Numbered from the stretch's first letter, positions 49,301-57,699 are shown. The stretch is 64,000 nucleotides of DNA from Anaeromyxobacter paludicola (GCF_023169965.1 NZ_AP025592.1:2976001-3040000); one strand, 5' to 3'. Program-made: numbers and translations. The notes: generated from the sequence alone by a model not told the origin.

Positions 49301-52105
49301 CAGGTCTCCACGCTCCCCCAGGGCAGCTACATCCTGCGGGCCTGCGCCCGGACCAGCGACGGCGTGGTGCAGGCGCGCGCGGTCAACTTCGTGGTGAAGG
49401 CCGGGAACGCCGGGGACGGCAACCTCCTCGTCCGCGACAACTCCGAGCAGCTCTGCACCGACTGCCACAACCTGCGCTCCCACTCCTCCGAGACCACGAG
49501 CCGCAAGTACGGCTCCTTCGCCATCGGCTGCCGCGACTGCCACGCGCCGCACGGCAGCAAGAACACCTACCTCGTGAAGGGCCAGATCACGCCCCCGGCG
49601 GTGAACGGCGTGCAGGCCCCGCGGACGGTCAACTTCAAGAAGACCAGCGGCGACTCCGGGGTGAGCGGCAGCGATCCGAACGCCTCCTTCATCAACTCCG
49701 ACGGGACCGGCCCCTGCCAGACCTGCCACACCCGCACCTCGAACCCGTGGGACTCGACGGTGCCGCGCTGGCGCAACACCGGCAACTCCGACAGCCACTA
49801 CTCCCAGAAGGCCGGGACGACGTCCTGCTTCAACTGCCACAAGCACAAGAACGGCTTCAGCCCGGAGAGCCGCGGCGGCGACTCCTGCGACCAGTGCCAC
49901 CAGAAGATCTGGGAGCGCATGAGCGGCACCGTGGCGAAGGTCTCGCGCCACCCCATCGGCAACGTGCCCGGCACGAACACCTCGCCGGTGGACAACAACA
50001 TCTCCTGGACCACCGGGCCGCTCAAGACCGCCAACGACCCGTCGGTGCGCTCCTGCCTCAACATGTGCCACCCGGACAAGCGGCACAACGAGCCGGGCGG
50101 CTGGACCCACGCCTTCGGCGTCTACGGCGACCCCACCACCGGCACCAGCCGGGCGGTGACGCGCGGCAGCGACGGCGAGATCGTGACCGGCAACGTCTCC
50201 GACAGCGACTTCGACGCCACCAAGACCGGCGGCGGGCTCTGCGCCGGGTGCCACCAGCAGCCCATCAACTCCGGCGGCTACACCATCTCGAAGGACACCT
50301 TCGGCGGCACGGCGCACGACTTCGACTCGGACGTGGTCTGGGGCACCTGGGGCTACACCATGCGCGACGGCTCGCGCTTCCGCCGCAACTGCACCAAGTG
50401 CCACTCGGATCGGGCGGACAAGCAGCCCACCGACGACACCTACCCCTTCGGCGCGGTCCACTACTCCGACTACCCGAAGCTCCTCGCCGGCTCGCTCAAG
50501 CCGGGCACCGACGGCCAGGCCGTCTTCCTCTGCTTCAACTGCCACGGCAACGGCGTCATCGGCGTGAACCGCTCGAACGACCTCGCCTCGCCCACCAACA
50601 AGTTCTACGCCCACCCGGTCGCGACCGACACGCAGCACCAGCTCGGCGACGCCGAGTACAACGCCGCCGCCTGGGGCAACGAGCTCGGCAACGGGCCGGG
50701 CACGCGCCACGCGAGCTGCCTCGACTGCCACGTCACCCACCTCGCCAAGCGCGGCGGCCACTCGTACATCAGCGGCACGGTCTCGGTGGCGGCGGGCAGC
50801 ACCGCGGTGACCGGGGTGGACACCCGCTGGACCTCCTTCTACGTCGGCGGTCGCATCAAGTTCGGCTCGACCACCTTCGACACCGGCCGCACCGCCACCT
50901 GGTACACCATCGCCTCGGTGGCGAGCCCGACCTCCCTCACGCTCACCGCGGCCCCCAGCACGGCCTACTCCGGCGTCCCCTACCGCATCGAGCAGATGAC
51001 CAACAAGGCCGGCCCGGCGGTGGACGGCGCCTGGGGCGTGGTGCCGAACTGGGCTCGCATCGCCGCCGGCGCCAAGGCCGCGAGCGACCTCGACGTCACC
51101 AAGAAGAAGCTCGCCTACAACTCGGACCTCGAGGCGTACCTCTGCATGAAGTGCCACTCCAGCTACTGGTGGGGGAGCGCCACGCCGCCGGTGTCGCGGT
51201 CCGGCTTCAGCTACTACATGGGCACGGCCTCGTTCACCAACGGGAGCACCACGGTGACCGGCCAGAACACCACCACCACCTACACGTACGGCTCCACCAG
51301 CACCACCTCCGGCTGGCTGCCCACCGCCAACCCCGGCCGCTACGTGGGCGCCCTGATCCAGAACGCCGCCGACGGCACCTGGTACAAGATCGTGAGCGTC
51401 CAGAGCAACACCCAGCTCACCATCGACCGGGCCTACGCCGGGACCACCGTGAGCGCGCAGCCGTACGCCATCCAGATGGCCCACACCGACCAGCTGCAGG
51501 AGTTCAACCCGGCCAACAAGGGCTACCACCCGGTGTTCCAGTCGCGCACCACCCAGACCGGCTACGGCACGGGCTCCATCGGCGATCCCAGCGTGGCGGG
51601 CAAGTACTGGCCGGTGACGCAGAACATCCTCTCGCCCTGGACCATGACGAGCACCATGACCTGCAGCGACTGCCACGAGGCCGACACCCCGAACGACGCG
51701 GGCGGCCCGCACGGCTCCTCCTACAAGTTCATGCTCAAGGGGCCGAACCGGATCTGGGACGAGAACGTGAAGAACTCGAGCTCGGGCATGCCGGCCGGGA
51801 CCTTCTGCGCCAACTGCCACGACGCGACCTTCCCCACCTCCGGCACCACCAAGAGCCGCTTCCCGGAGCACCGGATCGGCGACCACGCCGGGAAGATCTG
51901 CTTCGACTGCCACAACGCCATCCCGCACGGCTCCTCGAGCGTCGGCATGCTCAACAACGGCAGCGGCACCGGGTTCAGCGACCACGTCTACCCGTACGAC
52001 CAGTCGGTGAGCGGCAAGCGGCTCTACATCAACTCCGTCCCCTCCAGCGGCTACTTCGACCAGCAGAGCTACTGCGGCTGCAGCAGCCCCTCGCAGCACG
52101 GCTAG
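46337..52105 (+). CDS. Giant multihaem c-type cytochrome with N-terminal beta-sandwich repeats
   Basis: 1,922 residues, one of the largest cytochrome chains expected in such genomes. A signal peptide (LLVALGALVLWAGPAGAQ) ends near residue 46. Residues 50-1030 are Ser/Thr/Gly-rich beta domains with fibronectin-like features (DNLPPSPPSGLVAQ, SSPAAVTGLTAS, YYYRAF). Haem motifs run from residue 1040 to 1855: 13 CxxCH (CTDCH, CRDCH, CQTCH, CFNCH twice, CDQCH, CAGCH, CTKCH, CLDCH, CMKCH, CSDCH, CANCH, CFDCH) and one CxxxCH (CLNMCH at 1240). Two further beta modules (1477-1555, 1626-1715) lie between haem motifs. It is probably an exported or surface electron-transfer protein. ATG 46337 is the only in-frame start before the signal. 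Confidence 0.9.
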   Translation: MYRFESCASGGDDARRSALHLLRRTLLVALGALVLWAGPAGAQTKTYRWQPNDNTGTFGGYTVSYGAWYNSWGCSAASNVVQRRVTSMNTSSTFACNTGTYVSTSQSGPFELLLAISDAAYAADTLVTGKSTGTRIALNKSVSLPVTVRITLGYASGGYLYPWGYTEVPVNGAGVITPDLSRISGVAPAGTNLAMQVALVTNSGGDSVTVYVGDSRATGDASGTLVVDEGTSGTVTIADVATKEANNGLVVAPGSGAIVLDGFLVSTTSNTSPSIFTVTLAFDAGTAEAVSLVEVTDSTGATVYGSVSNPGVDTFDVALNPAIFATTTPTEYRVRVTPKSQTALPSVKNWTVRGVVYGAMSALPATITDADSARIVIDNLPPSPPSGLVAQAGASQESLGWTNPLNVDLSQVVVVRGTSATFTGAPVDGTTYAVGNAIGNGTVACVVAKPGATCTDTQASGAWYYQAFAVDLYGNYSAASNVAGPVAPGATTTLADGAPAAASVSPLCPGSAMTFADAFSLQASSGAADTVTGLTVRLAAGTSPQVAAVTLTDANNVVLATGTRPSAGDDWTFTGLSLPVPVSPAAAGQYRIQLTPQPHTLLPEVPGATYALTARVVGATKALSTNLLVTDTAEATLSLDNSSPAAVTGLTASSPGSGQMTVSWTSTGGYTLLARSTAPITRGAPAEGTATYNPGDALATNVAVACTGNIATCTDTGLVNGTTYYYRAFTRDSCANWSLGADVYGGPSVTLPTGTVATVTTQPTGSITRGGAPVIAGYVKLTAGASGSVTLGQIAVANAAATSPAAADTDIASVVIANDTTGAVLGVATWNASAARYVLSGLSTTVPAGSTLTLRVTVAAARAATIGAQFQLRVAPADVTLAAPAATAGSTVTGNAFAIVAGAIAEGSTTGYSLLPQVSIVNPSDNKVLSGGFRLQVHVWSPTANGVADLLSYTYSTNGSAPDCTGTAKTLTQSGNYQLGQRAGIFEAQVSTLPQGSYILRACARTSDGVVQARAVNFVVKAGNAGDGNLLVRDNSEQLCTDCHNLRSHSSETTSRKYGSFAIGCRDCHAPHGSKNTYLVKGQITPPAVNGVQAPRTVNFKKTSGDSGVSGSDPNASFINSDGTGPCQTCHTRTSNPWDSTVPRWRNTGNSDSHYSQKAGTTSCFNCHKHKNGFSPESRGGDSCDQCHQKIWERMSGTVAKVSRHPIGNVPGTNTSPVDNNISWTTGPLKTANDPSVRSCLNMCHPDKRHNEPGGWTHAFGVYGDPTTGTSRAVTRGSDGEIVTGNVSDSDFDATKTGGGLCAGCHQQPINSGGYTISKDTFGGTAHDFDSDVVWGTWGYTMRDGSRFRRNCTKCHSDRADKQPTDDTYPFGAVHYSDYPKLLAGSLKPGTDGQAVFLCFNCHGNGVIGVNRSNDLASPTNKFYAHPVATDTQHQLGDAEYNAAAWGNELGNGPGTRHASCLDCHVTHLAKRGGHSYISGTVSVAAGSTAVTGVDTRWTSFYVGGRIKFGSTTFDTGRTATWYTIASVASPTSLTLTAAPSTAYSGVPYRIEQMTNKAGPAVDGAWGVVPNWARIAAGAKAASDLDVTKKKLAYNSDLEAYLCMKCHSSYWWGSATPPVSRSGFSYYMGTASFTNGSTTVTGQNTTTTYTYGSTSTTSGWLPTANPGRYVGALIQNAADGTWYKIVSVQSNTQLTIDRAYAGTTVSAQPYAIQMAHTDQLQEFNPANKGYHPVFQSRTTQTGYGTGSIGDPSVAGKYWPVTQNILSPWTMTSTMTCSDCHEADTPNDAGGPHGSSYKFMLKGPNRIWDENVKNSSSGMPAGTFCANCHDATFPTSGTTKSRFPEHRIGDHAGKICFDCHNAIPHGSSSVGMLNNGSGTGFSDHVYPYDQSVSGKRLYINSVPSSGYFDQQSYCGCSSPSQHG

Positions 52106-52113
52106 GACGAGAC

Positions 52114-52145
52114 GGCGGCGGCGCCCGGGAGGGGGCGCCGCCGCC
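52114..52145. terminator. Strong bidirectional hairpin after the giant cytochrome
   Basis: GGCGGCGGCGCCC / GGGCGCCGCCGCC, a perfect 13-bp all-GC stem with a 6-base loop, starting 8 bp after the cytochrome stop and lying between two convergent genes. No T-tract. Best reading is a terminator for both transcripts. Confidence 0.65.
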
Positions 52146-52184
52146 GGCCGTTCGCCCGCGCGAGGTCCTGCTCGCGCGCGACGG

Positions 52185-53684
52185 CTACCCGAGCAGCGCG
52201 AGGAGGCGGGCCGCGCCGAGCGCCGCCGGAGGCTCCTCCCCGCCCCGCTCGCCGCCCGAGACGAACAGCTCGGCCGCGCCCTCGGCGGCGCGCGGGTGGC
52301 GCCGAGCGCCCCGCTCGCCGCCCGAGACGAGCAGCTCGGCCGCGCCCTCGGCGGCGTGCGGGTGGCGCCGAGCGCCCCGCTCGCCGCCCGAGACGAGCAG
52401 CCCGGCCGCGCCCTCGGCGGCGCGCGGGTTGCGCCACCAGTCCTCGTCGTAGCGCTCGAGCCACTCGCGCCGCAGCGCCTCGGCGCGCGCGGCCCCGGCG
52501 AGCCGGGCGGCGTGCCGTTCGGCGCCGCCGTCGCGGGCGGCGAGGACGTCCGGCCAGTCGGCCAGCGTGGCGCGGGCGAAGGCGTCGCGGTGCGCCTCGC
52601 GCAGGGCGGCCCCGGAGCAGCCCCGGTCGGCCTCGGCGGCCAAGCGCAGCGCGGCGGCGGCGCAGCGGAGCTGGAAGAGCTGCCGGAGCGCGAGCAGCCG
52701 CTGGGCGTCGCGCAGGCGCCCCCGCTCCACCCCGAGCCGCTTCTCGAGGACGGCCGGCTCGAGGAGCAGGCCCGCGAGGAGCGACCCGAGCTGGGCCGGG
52801 AACGGCAGCGGCCGCCGGTGCGGCGGGAGCGGCCCCGCGGCGGCGAGGGCGGCGCCCGCGGCGAGGAACAGGTCCTGCCAGTCGCCGGCCCCTCCGCGCG
52901 GCCGGAAGGAGACGCGCGCCCCGTGCGCGTGGGCGCCGGGCCACTTGGCCGGGCGCGGCTCGGCGTCCACCCGGATCCGGGCGAGCGGCAGCCCGAGCGG
53001 CGAGGCGAGCCCCTCGAGCTCGCGGGCCAGCATCCCGGGCCGGAAGGCGCCCTCGAGCGGACGCAGCGCGAGCAGGTGCAGGAGGTCGGCCCGGGCGAGG
53101 TCGCCCTGCGGGCGCGGCGAGAGCCCCAGCTCGCGCCGGGCGAGCCAGCCGAGCACGTCGGCCCAGGCGTCGTCGGTGGCGGCGAGCAGCTCGTCGCCCC
53201 CCACCACGGCGTCCCAGTCGGGCGCGAGGCCGACCTCGGCGCGCGCCCGAGCCCGCTCCTCCACCCAGGCCTCGCGGTCGGGGGCGGCGGCCTCGCAGGC
53301 CTCGGCGAGGGCGCGACCGAGCCAGCGGCGGCGCTCGCGGTCGGGCTCGGCGAGGAGCCGCAGCGACGCGTCGGCGAGCCCGATCGGGCCGTCCGGCCCG
53401 AGACCGGTGGCGCGCGCCTCGGCGGCCCGCCAGCGCTCCTCCCGCCCGGCGGCGGCCCGCTCGGCGCGGAGGGTGGCCACCCGCGCGGCGAGCGCGCCCT
53501 CGCCGGCCTCGCGCAGCCGGCGCACCGTCTCGCGGTGCGCGGCCGCGGGGCGGCGCGCGAAGGCGCCCGAGAGGTCGGGCTCGAGGTCGATGCCGGCCAC
53601 GTGCCGGTGGCGCGCCTCGTCGAGCGCCGCCGCGAGCGCGTCCACCTCCGCCGCCACCTGCACCGGCTCGAGCCGCTCCTCCAT
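52185..53684 (-). CDS. Unknown 499-residue Ala/Arg/Leu-rich protein with C-terminal 22-residue repeats
   Basis: 499 residues, no signal peptide and no membrane span. It is helical and rich in Ala, Arg, Glu and Leu (RRLREAGEGALAARVATLRAER). The middle contains RVSFRPRGGAGDWQDLFLAAGAAL and PHRRPLPFPAQLGSLLAGLLLEP, and a helical block ends at WLERYDEDWWRNPRAAEG. The last 75 residues are degenerate copies of RHPRAAEGAAELLVSGGERGA. The terminal copy (EEPPAALGAARLLALLG) probably represents the ancestral C-terminus. The block layout loosely recalls M3-like peptidases, but no HExxH is present. AGGAG lies nine bases before the ATG. Confidence 0.65.
   Translation of the reverse strand: MEERLEPVQVAAEVDALAAALDEARHRHVAGIDLEPDLSGAFARRPAAAHRETVRRLREAGEGALAARVATLRAERAAAGREERWRAAEARATGLGPDGPIGLADASLRLLAEPDRERRRWLGRALAEACEAAAPDREAWVEERARARAEVGLAPDWDAVVGGDELLAATDDAWADVLGWLARRELGLSPRPQGDLARADLLHLLALRPLEGAFRPGMLARELEGLASPLGLPLARIRVDAEPRPAKWPGAHAHGARVSFRPRGGAGDWQDLFLAAGAALAAAGPLPPHRRPLPFPAQLGSLLAGLLLEPAVLEKRLGVERGRLRDAQRLLALRQLFQLRCAAAALRLAAEADRGCSGAALREAHRDAFARATLADWPDVLAARDGGAERHAARLAGAARAEALRREWLERYDEDWWRNPRAAEGAAGLLVSGGERGARRHPHAAEGAAELLVSGGERGARRHPRAAEGAAELFVSGGERGGEEPPAALGAARLLALLG
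52251..52436 (-). repeat. 66-bp in-frame tandem repeat, about 2.8 copies
   Basis: Units begin GCCGCCCGAGACGA at 52251, 52317 and 52383, exactly 66 bp apart, and differ at only a few bases, which implies a recent duplication. Being a multiple of three, each adds 22 residues to the C-terminus of the 52185-53684 protein. The partly related sequence at 52201-52250 is the final degenerate copy. Confidence 0.9.
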
Positions 53685-53804
53685 TCCCGTTCGCTCCTCG
53701 TGCCCTTTTCCCGCGGCGCCCGCGGTGGTATGCCAGCCTCGACGGCCCCAGGGGACCGCGCCGCCGGGTCTGCTTCGCCCGCGGCCGCCCTCGCGGACGC
53801 CCGC

Positions 53805-53832
53805 TTGACAGCGTGCCAGCGGGCCTTAGGTT
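53805..53832 (+). promoter_or_regulatory. Sigma-70-type promoter of fmdB-rluA
   Basis: TTGACA (53805-53810), a perfect -35, a 16-base spacer and TAGGTT (53827-53832). It lies 25 bp before the fmdB ATG, with GGAGA between them. This is the best -35 match in the window. Confidence 0.6.
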
Positions 53833-53856
53833 CGACAACCGGAGAGTCTCACCACC

Positions 53857-54114
53857 ATGCCCATCTACGAGTACGACTGCCCCAAGTGCGGGCGCTTCGA
53901 GGTCCTGCAGAAGATGTCGGCCGCCCCGCTCAAGAAGCACGACGTGTGCGGGTCGAAGGTCACCAAGGCGATGAGCGCCAGCTCCTTCGCCTTCAAGGGC
54001 TCGGGCTTCTACATCACCGACTACAAGAAGGGGAGCGCCTCCCCGTGCGCCAGCGCCTCGCCCAAGAGCCAGGCCTGCGCGAGCTGCCCGGCCAAGGACG
54101 GCAAGGCGGCCTGA
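53857..54114 (+). CDS. FmdB-family zinc-ribbon protein
   Basis: 85 residues. MPIYEYDCPKCGRFE and FKGSGFYITDY are FmdB signatures. The first zinc knuckle (CPKCG) is intact. The second, normally CPxCG, is HDVCG here, so only one Cys remains, with His three residues earlier as a possible substitute. The Ser/Ala-rich tail adds three cysteines (SPCAS, ACASCPA). FmdB proteins are small regulators of uncertain function. The gene follows the TTGACA promoter and precedes the pseudouridine synthase by 4 bp. Confidence 0.9.
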   Translation: MPIYEYDCPKCGRFEVLQKMSAAPLKKHDVCGSKVTKAMSASSFAFKGSGFYITDYKKGSASPCASASPKSQACASCPAKDGKAA

Positions 54115-54118
54115 CCGC

Positions 54119-55030
54119 GTGAGGTCCCTCGAGCTGCGCGCCACCCGCGCCGACGACGGCGAGCGGCTCGACCGGTTCATCGCCGCCCGCGGCGGCATCT
54201 CGCGCGGCCTCGCCCGGCGCGCGCTCGAGGCCGGCGGCGTCTTCCTCGAGGGGAAGCGCTGCAAGGTCGCCTCGCGGCAGATCTGGGCGGGGCAGGCGGT
54301 CACGGTCCACCTCGAGGAGGGCGGCCGCGCCGCCGGGGCGCCCGCGCCGCTCGCCCCGGCGCGCCTCCTCTTCGCCGACGCCGACCTGTGCGTCGTGGAC
54401 AAGCCTGCCGGCGTGCCGGCGCAGCCCACCCTCACCACCGACCGGGGCGCGCTCCCCGAGCTCGCCGCCGCGCTCCTCGGCGCGCCGGTGACGCTGGTGC
54501 ACCGGCTCGACCGCGAGACCTCGGGCGTGACCGCGTTCGCGCGGACCGCCGAAGCGGCGCGGGCGCTCGCCGAGCAGTTCCGGACCGGCGTCCCGGAGAA
54601 GACCTACCTCGCCCTCTGCGCCAGGGCGCCCTCGCCGCCGGAGGGGCGGATCGACGCCCCGCTCGGCCCCGACCCGCTGCGCAAGGGGATGCGGAAGGTC
54701 GATCCGCGCGGCGAGCCGGCCGCCACCCGCTACCGCACGCTCGCGGTCGGCCCGGGCGGCGAGGCGCTCGTGGAGGCGCGGCCGGAGACCGGGCGCACGC
54801 ACCAGATCCGCGTCCACCTCGCGCACCTCGGCGCCTCGCTCCTCGGGGATCCGCGCTACGGCGGGCCGCGCCGGGTGGGCGAGCTGCGCGTGCCGCGGGT
54901 GATGCTGCACGCGAGGCGGCTCGAGCTGCCCCACCCCGCCGGCGGCGCGCCGATGGCGTTCGAGGCGCCGGTGCCGGACGACCTCGCCGGGCTGGCGACG
55001 GCGCTCGGGCTGGCGCTCCCGGCGCGCTGA
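54119..55030 (+). CDS. RluA-family RNA pseudouridine synthase
   Basis: 303 residues. The N-terminal S4-like RNA-binding domain spans about 1-75 (ERLDRFIAARGGISRGLARRALEAG). The catalytic domain has VHRLDRETSGV with the nucleophilic Asp, VVDKPAGVPAQPT, and the C-terminal ARPETGRTHQIRVHLAHLG and LLGDPRYGG. It converts specific uridines in rRNA or tRNA to pseudouridine; the target site (RluC/RluD/TruC-like) cannot be told from sequence alone. The GTG start is 4 bp after fmdB, with AAGGCGG upstream. Confidence 0.93.
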   Translation: MRSLELRATRADDGERLDRFIAARGGISRGLARRALEAGGVFLEGKRCKVASRQIWAGQAVTVHLEEGGRAAGAPAPLAPARLLFADADLCVVDKPAGVPAQPTLTTDRGALPELAAALLGAPVTLVHRLDRETSGVTAFARTAEAARALAEQFRTGVPEKTYLALCARAPSPPEGRIDAPLGPDPLRKGMRKVDPRGEPAATRYRTLAVGPGGEALVEARPETGRTHQIRVHLAHLGASLLGDPRYGGPRRVGELRVPRVMLHARRLELPHPAGGAPMAFEAPVPDDLAGLATALGLALPAR

Positions 55031-55162
55031 GCGCGCCCCCCTGGACAAGGCCCGCCCGATGCAACTGCGGGTGACCGGCCGCCGCGCGTCACCTTTGCGA
55101 TTCACCGTGCGTGAGCTTGCAGGCACCGGCGGGTGGGCGCGGGTGGGCGCGCCTCGCCCCCG

Positions 55163-56167
55163 CTACGCCACGCACCGGAAGTCGCGCACCTCCACGAAGC
55201 CCTGCTTCGCGAGCTCGGCGCGGATGAGCGGCCGCGCGCCGGGCGCGCCGACCGCGACGAGGAGCGGCAGGCCGCGGGCGCGCGCGGCCTCCTCGTAGCC
55301 GACCACCTCGGCGCCGGCGACCCGCCGGCCCAGCTTCTTCCGGTCCACCTCGAGGAAGAGCGCCGGCCGGATGCCGTGCGGCGCGAGGGCGCGGGCGAAG
55401 GCGCGCCCGGTCTCGCCGGCGCCCCAGATCGCCACCTCGGCGCGGCCGGCGAGCGGGCCCGCCGCGAGGTGGTGCGCCTTGAGCGCGAGGTGGCGCGGGA
55501 GGGCGTAGCGCGGGTCGGTCCGCGTGAGCCGCCCCGCCGACTCCCGCCAGTCGAGGAGCGTGGCCGGGAGGTTGGTGAGCCGGCCGCCGGCGGCGGCGAG
55601 GCGGAGCCAGAGGTCGTAGTCCTCGGGGAAGTCGCCCTCGCGCCAGCCGCCGGCGGCGCGGAGCGCGGTCGCCCGGATCGCCGCCGCCGGGTGGACGAGC
55701 GGCGCCTCGACGAAGAGGTCGCGCGCGCAGAGCGCGGGCGAGGTGAGCCCGTTCAGCCACGCCGCGTAGCGCGCCATCCCGGGCCGGACGTCGCGGCGCG
55801 GGAAGAGGCGCACCCGGCTCCCGGCGGCGGCGAGCCCGGGGTCCTCCGCCAGCGCCGCCAGCTGCCGCGCGAGCCGCGCCGGGTGGGCCACGTCGTCGGC
55901 GTCCATCCGCGCGATCACCTCGGCGTCCGCGGCCGCGAGGGCCCGGTTGAGCGCGCCGGCGATCCCCTCCCCCGGCCCGCGGAGCAGCTTCAGCCGGCGG
56001 TCGCGCCCGGCGACCCGCTCGAGCGCCTCCGCCGTCCCGTCGCGCGAGCCGTCGTCCACGGCCACGAGCGCGAGGTCGCGGAAGGTCTGGCGCAGGATGG
56101 AGGCGGCCGCGGCGCGCACCGTGCGCGCGGCGTCGCGGGCCGGGAGGAGGACGGCGACCCGGGGCAC
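55163..56167 (-). CDS. Family 2 glycosyltransferase fused to a PglD-like Rossmann domain
   Basis: 334 residues. The N-terminal 215 residues are a GT-A family 2 glycosyltransferase: VAVLLPARDAARTVRAA, VDDGSRDGTAEAL, the metal-binding MDADDVAHPARL and the acceptor-side DFPEDYDLWLRL. From about 235 comes a nucleotide-binding-like domain (AEVAIWGAGETGRAFARAL, VVGYEEA, LPLLVAVGAPGARPLI) resembling the N-terminal part of PglD-type sugar acyltransferases. The start is taken as GTG 56167, which shares one base with the aroQ stop. It is the last gene of the shikimate operon, although its product has no direct link to that pathway. Confidence 0.88.
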   Translation of the reverse strand: MPRVAVLLPARDAARTVRAAAASILRQTFRDLALVAVDDGSRDGTAEALERVAGRDRRLKLLRGPGEGIAGALNRALAAADAEVIARMDADDVAHPARLARQLAALAEDPGLAAAGSRVRLFPRRDVRPGMARYAAWLNGLTSPALCARDLFVEAPLVHPAAAIRATALRAAGGWREGDFPEDYDLWLRLAAAGGRLTNLPATLLDWRESAGRLTRTDPRYALPRHLALKAHHLAAGPLAGRAEVAIWGAGETGRAFARALAPHGIRPALFLEVDRKKLGRRVAGAEVVGYEEAARARGLPLLVAVGAPGARPLIRAELAKQGFVEVRDFRCVA

Positions 56168-56601
56168 TACGCGCCGGCGATCCGGCCGAGCAGCCAGCGG
56201 GCCGCGAGCAGGTAGCCCTGCACGCCGAGCCCGACGATCTGCCCGTCCATGGCCGGGGCGAGCACGCTCTCGCGCCGCCACGCCTCGCGGGCGTGGACGT
56301 TGGAGATGTGCACCTCCACCTTGGGGAAGGCGAGCGCCCTGAGGGCGTCGTGGAGGGCGTAGCTGGTGTGCGTGAAGGCGCCGGGGTTGAGGACGAGCCC
56401 CTTCGCGATCTTCCGGTGCTCGTGCAGGAAGTCGATGAGCGCGCCCTCGTGGTTCGACTGGAACGCCTTCACCTCCACGCCGGCGGGCGCGCAGGCCTCG
56501 CGCACCATCCGCTCCACGTCGGCGAGGGTGGTCGCGCCGTAGACCTCCGGCTCGCGCTCGCCGAGCAGGTTCAGGTTCGGTCCGTTGACGAGCAGGATCA
56601 T
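56167..56601 (-). CDS. aroQ: Type II 3-dehydroquinate dehydratase
   Basis: 144 residues of the small dodecameric dehydratase. [19 protein letters not shown] carries the catalytic Tyr, [15 protein letters not shown] follows, [16 protein letters not shown] binds substrate, and the catalytic His is in [14 protein letters not shown]. It dehydrates 3-dehydroquinate to 3-dehydroshikimate. ATG 56601 overlaps the aroB stop as ATGA. Confidence 0.97.
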   Translation of the reverse strand: MILLVNGPNLNLLGEREPEVYGATTLADVERMVREACAPAGVEVKAFQSNHEGALIDFLHEHRKIAKGLVLNPGAFTHTSYALHDALRALAFPKVEVHISNVHAREAWRRESVLAPAMDGQIVGLGVQGYLLAARWLLGRIAGA

Positions 56602-57680
56602 GTCCCCTCCGCGATGTCGGCGAGCGCCGCCCGGAGCGCCGCCGGGTCGGCCTCGACGTCCCACTCCACGCCCCAGGACTCGCCCACCGCCTGCGGCAGC
56701 ACCCAGCGCAGGCCGGCGGCGGTCCGCTTCTTGTCGGTCGCCATGAGCGCCGCCGCCTTGCGCGCCACCGCCGAGGGCACGCGCACCGGCAGCCCCGCGC
56801 CGGCGAGCGCCTCGTCGAGGGCGAAGGCCTGCTCGGCGCCGACCCGGCCCATGCGCGCCGCCAGCCGGAAGGCGAAGGCGAGCCCGACCGCGACCGCCTC
56901 GCCGTGGGTGTAGCGCCGGAAGCCGCCGGCCGCCTCGACGCCGTGGCCGAAGGTGTGGCCGAGGTTGAGGAGCTTCCGCTCGCCGCGCTCGAAGGGATCG
57001 CGCGCCACCACCTCGAGCTTGATGCGGGCGCACTCGGCGACCAGGCCGGCGTCGGCCTTGCCGCGGGCGGCGGCGCGGGCGGCCGCCGGGAGGAGCGAGG
57101 GCCGGAGGGCCGCGTACTTGAGCACCTCGCCGAAGCCGCTGCGCAGCTCGCGGAAGGGGAGCGTGGCGAGCCCCGCCGGGTCCATCAGCACCGCCATGGG
57201 CGGGTGGAAGGCGCCGACGATGTTCTTCGCCGCGGGCAGGTTCACCGCCGTCTTGCCGCCGAGGGCGGCGTCCACCATCCCGAGGAGCGTGGTGGGGACC
57301 GCGAGCCAGTCCACCCCGCGCATGAAGGTGGCGGCGAGGAAGCCGGCGGCGTCGGTCACGGCCCCGCCGCCGGCGGCGATCACCAGCGAGCGGCGGGTGA
57401 GGCCGGCGCGCAGGAGCTTCTGGGCGGCCCGCTCGATCTCGGCGAGCCGCTTGCCCTTCTCGCCGTCGGGGAGCACGTGGACGAGCGCCAGCCGGCCGGT
57501 CCGCGCGAGCTGCCGCTCGAGCCGCTCGACGAGCGGCGTCGCCCGCACCGGCGCGGCGGTGACGAGCGCCACCGCGTCGCGCTCGGAGGCGAGCTCGGCG
57601 GCGGCGGCGGCCGCGCCCTTGCCCACGCAGACCGGGTACTCGCGCCCTTCCTGGCGCGCTTCCAGGATCTCGATGCTCAC
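56598..57680 (-). CDS. aroB: 3-dehydroquinate synthase
   Basis: 360 residues. AroB marks: NAD-binding [53 protein letters not shown], and the zinc-site Glu/His residues in [11 protein letters not shown] and [15 protein letters not shown] plus HGEAVAVGL. It forms 3-dehydroquinate from DAHP. GTG 57680 is used, with AGGCGG upstream. The next gene aroQ overlaps its end; aroK is 19 bp upstream. Confidence 0.97.
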   Translation of the reverse strand: MSIEILEARQEGREYPVCVGKGAAAAAAELASERDAVALVTAAPVRATPLVERLERQLARTGRLALVHVLPDGEKGKRLAEIERAAQKLLRAGLTRRSLVIAAGGGAVTDAAGFLAATFMRGVDWLAVPTTLLGMVDAALGGKTAVNLPAAKNIVGAFHPPMAVLMDPAGLATLPFRELRSGFGEVLKYAALRPSLLPAAARAAARGKADAGLVAECARIKLEVVARDPFERGERKLLNLGHTFGHGVEAAGGFRRYTHGEAVAVGLAFAFRLAARMGRVGAEQAFALDEALAGAGLPVRVPSAVARKAAALMATDKKRTAAGLRWVLPQAVGESWGVEWDVEADPAALRAALADIAEGT

Positions 57681-57699
57681 GGTCGACCGCCTTTGCTCG

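Noticed and set aside
55031-55162. Gene between rluA-like and glycosyltransferase genes
   Set aside because: Only short shadow frames are present. The 132-bp gap holds short GGGTGGGCGC direct repeats and nothing else I can support.
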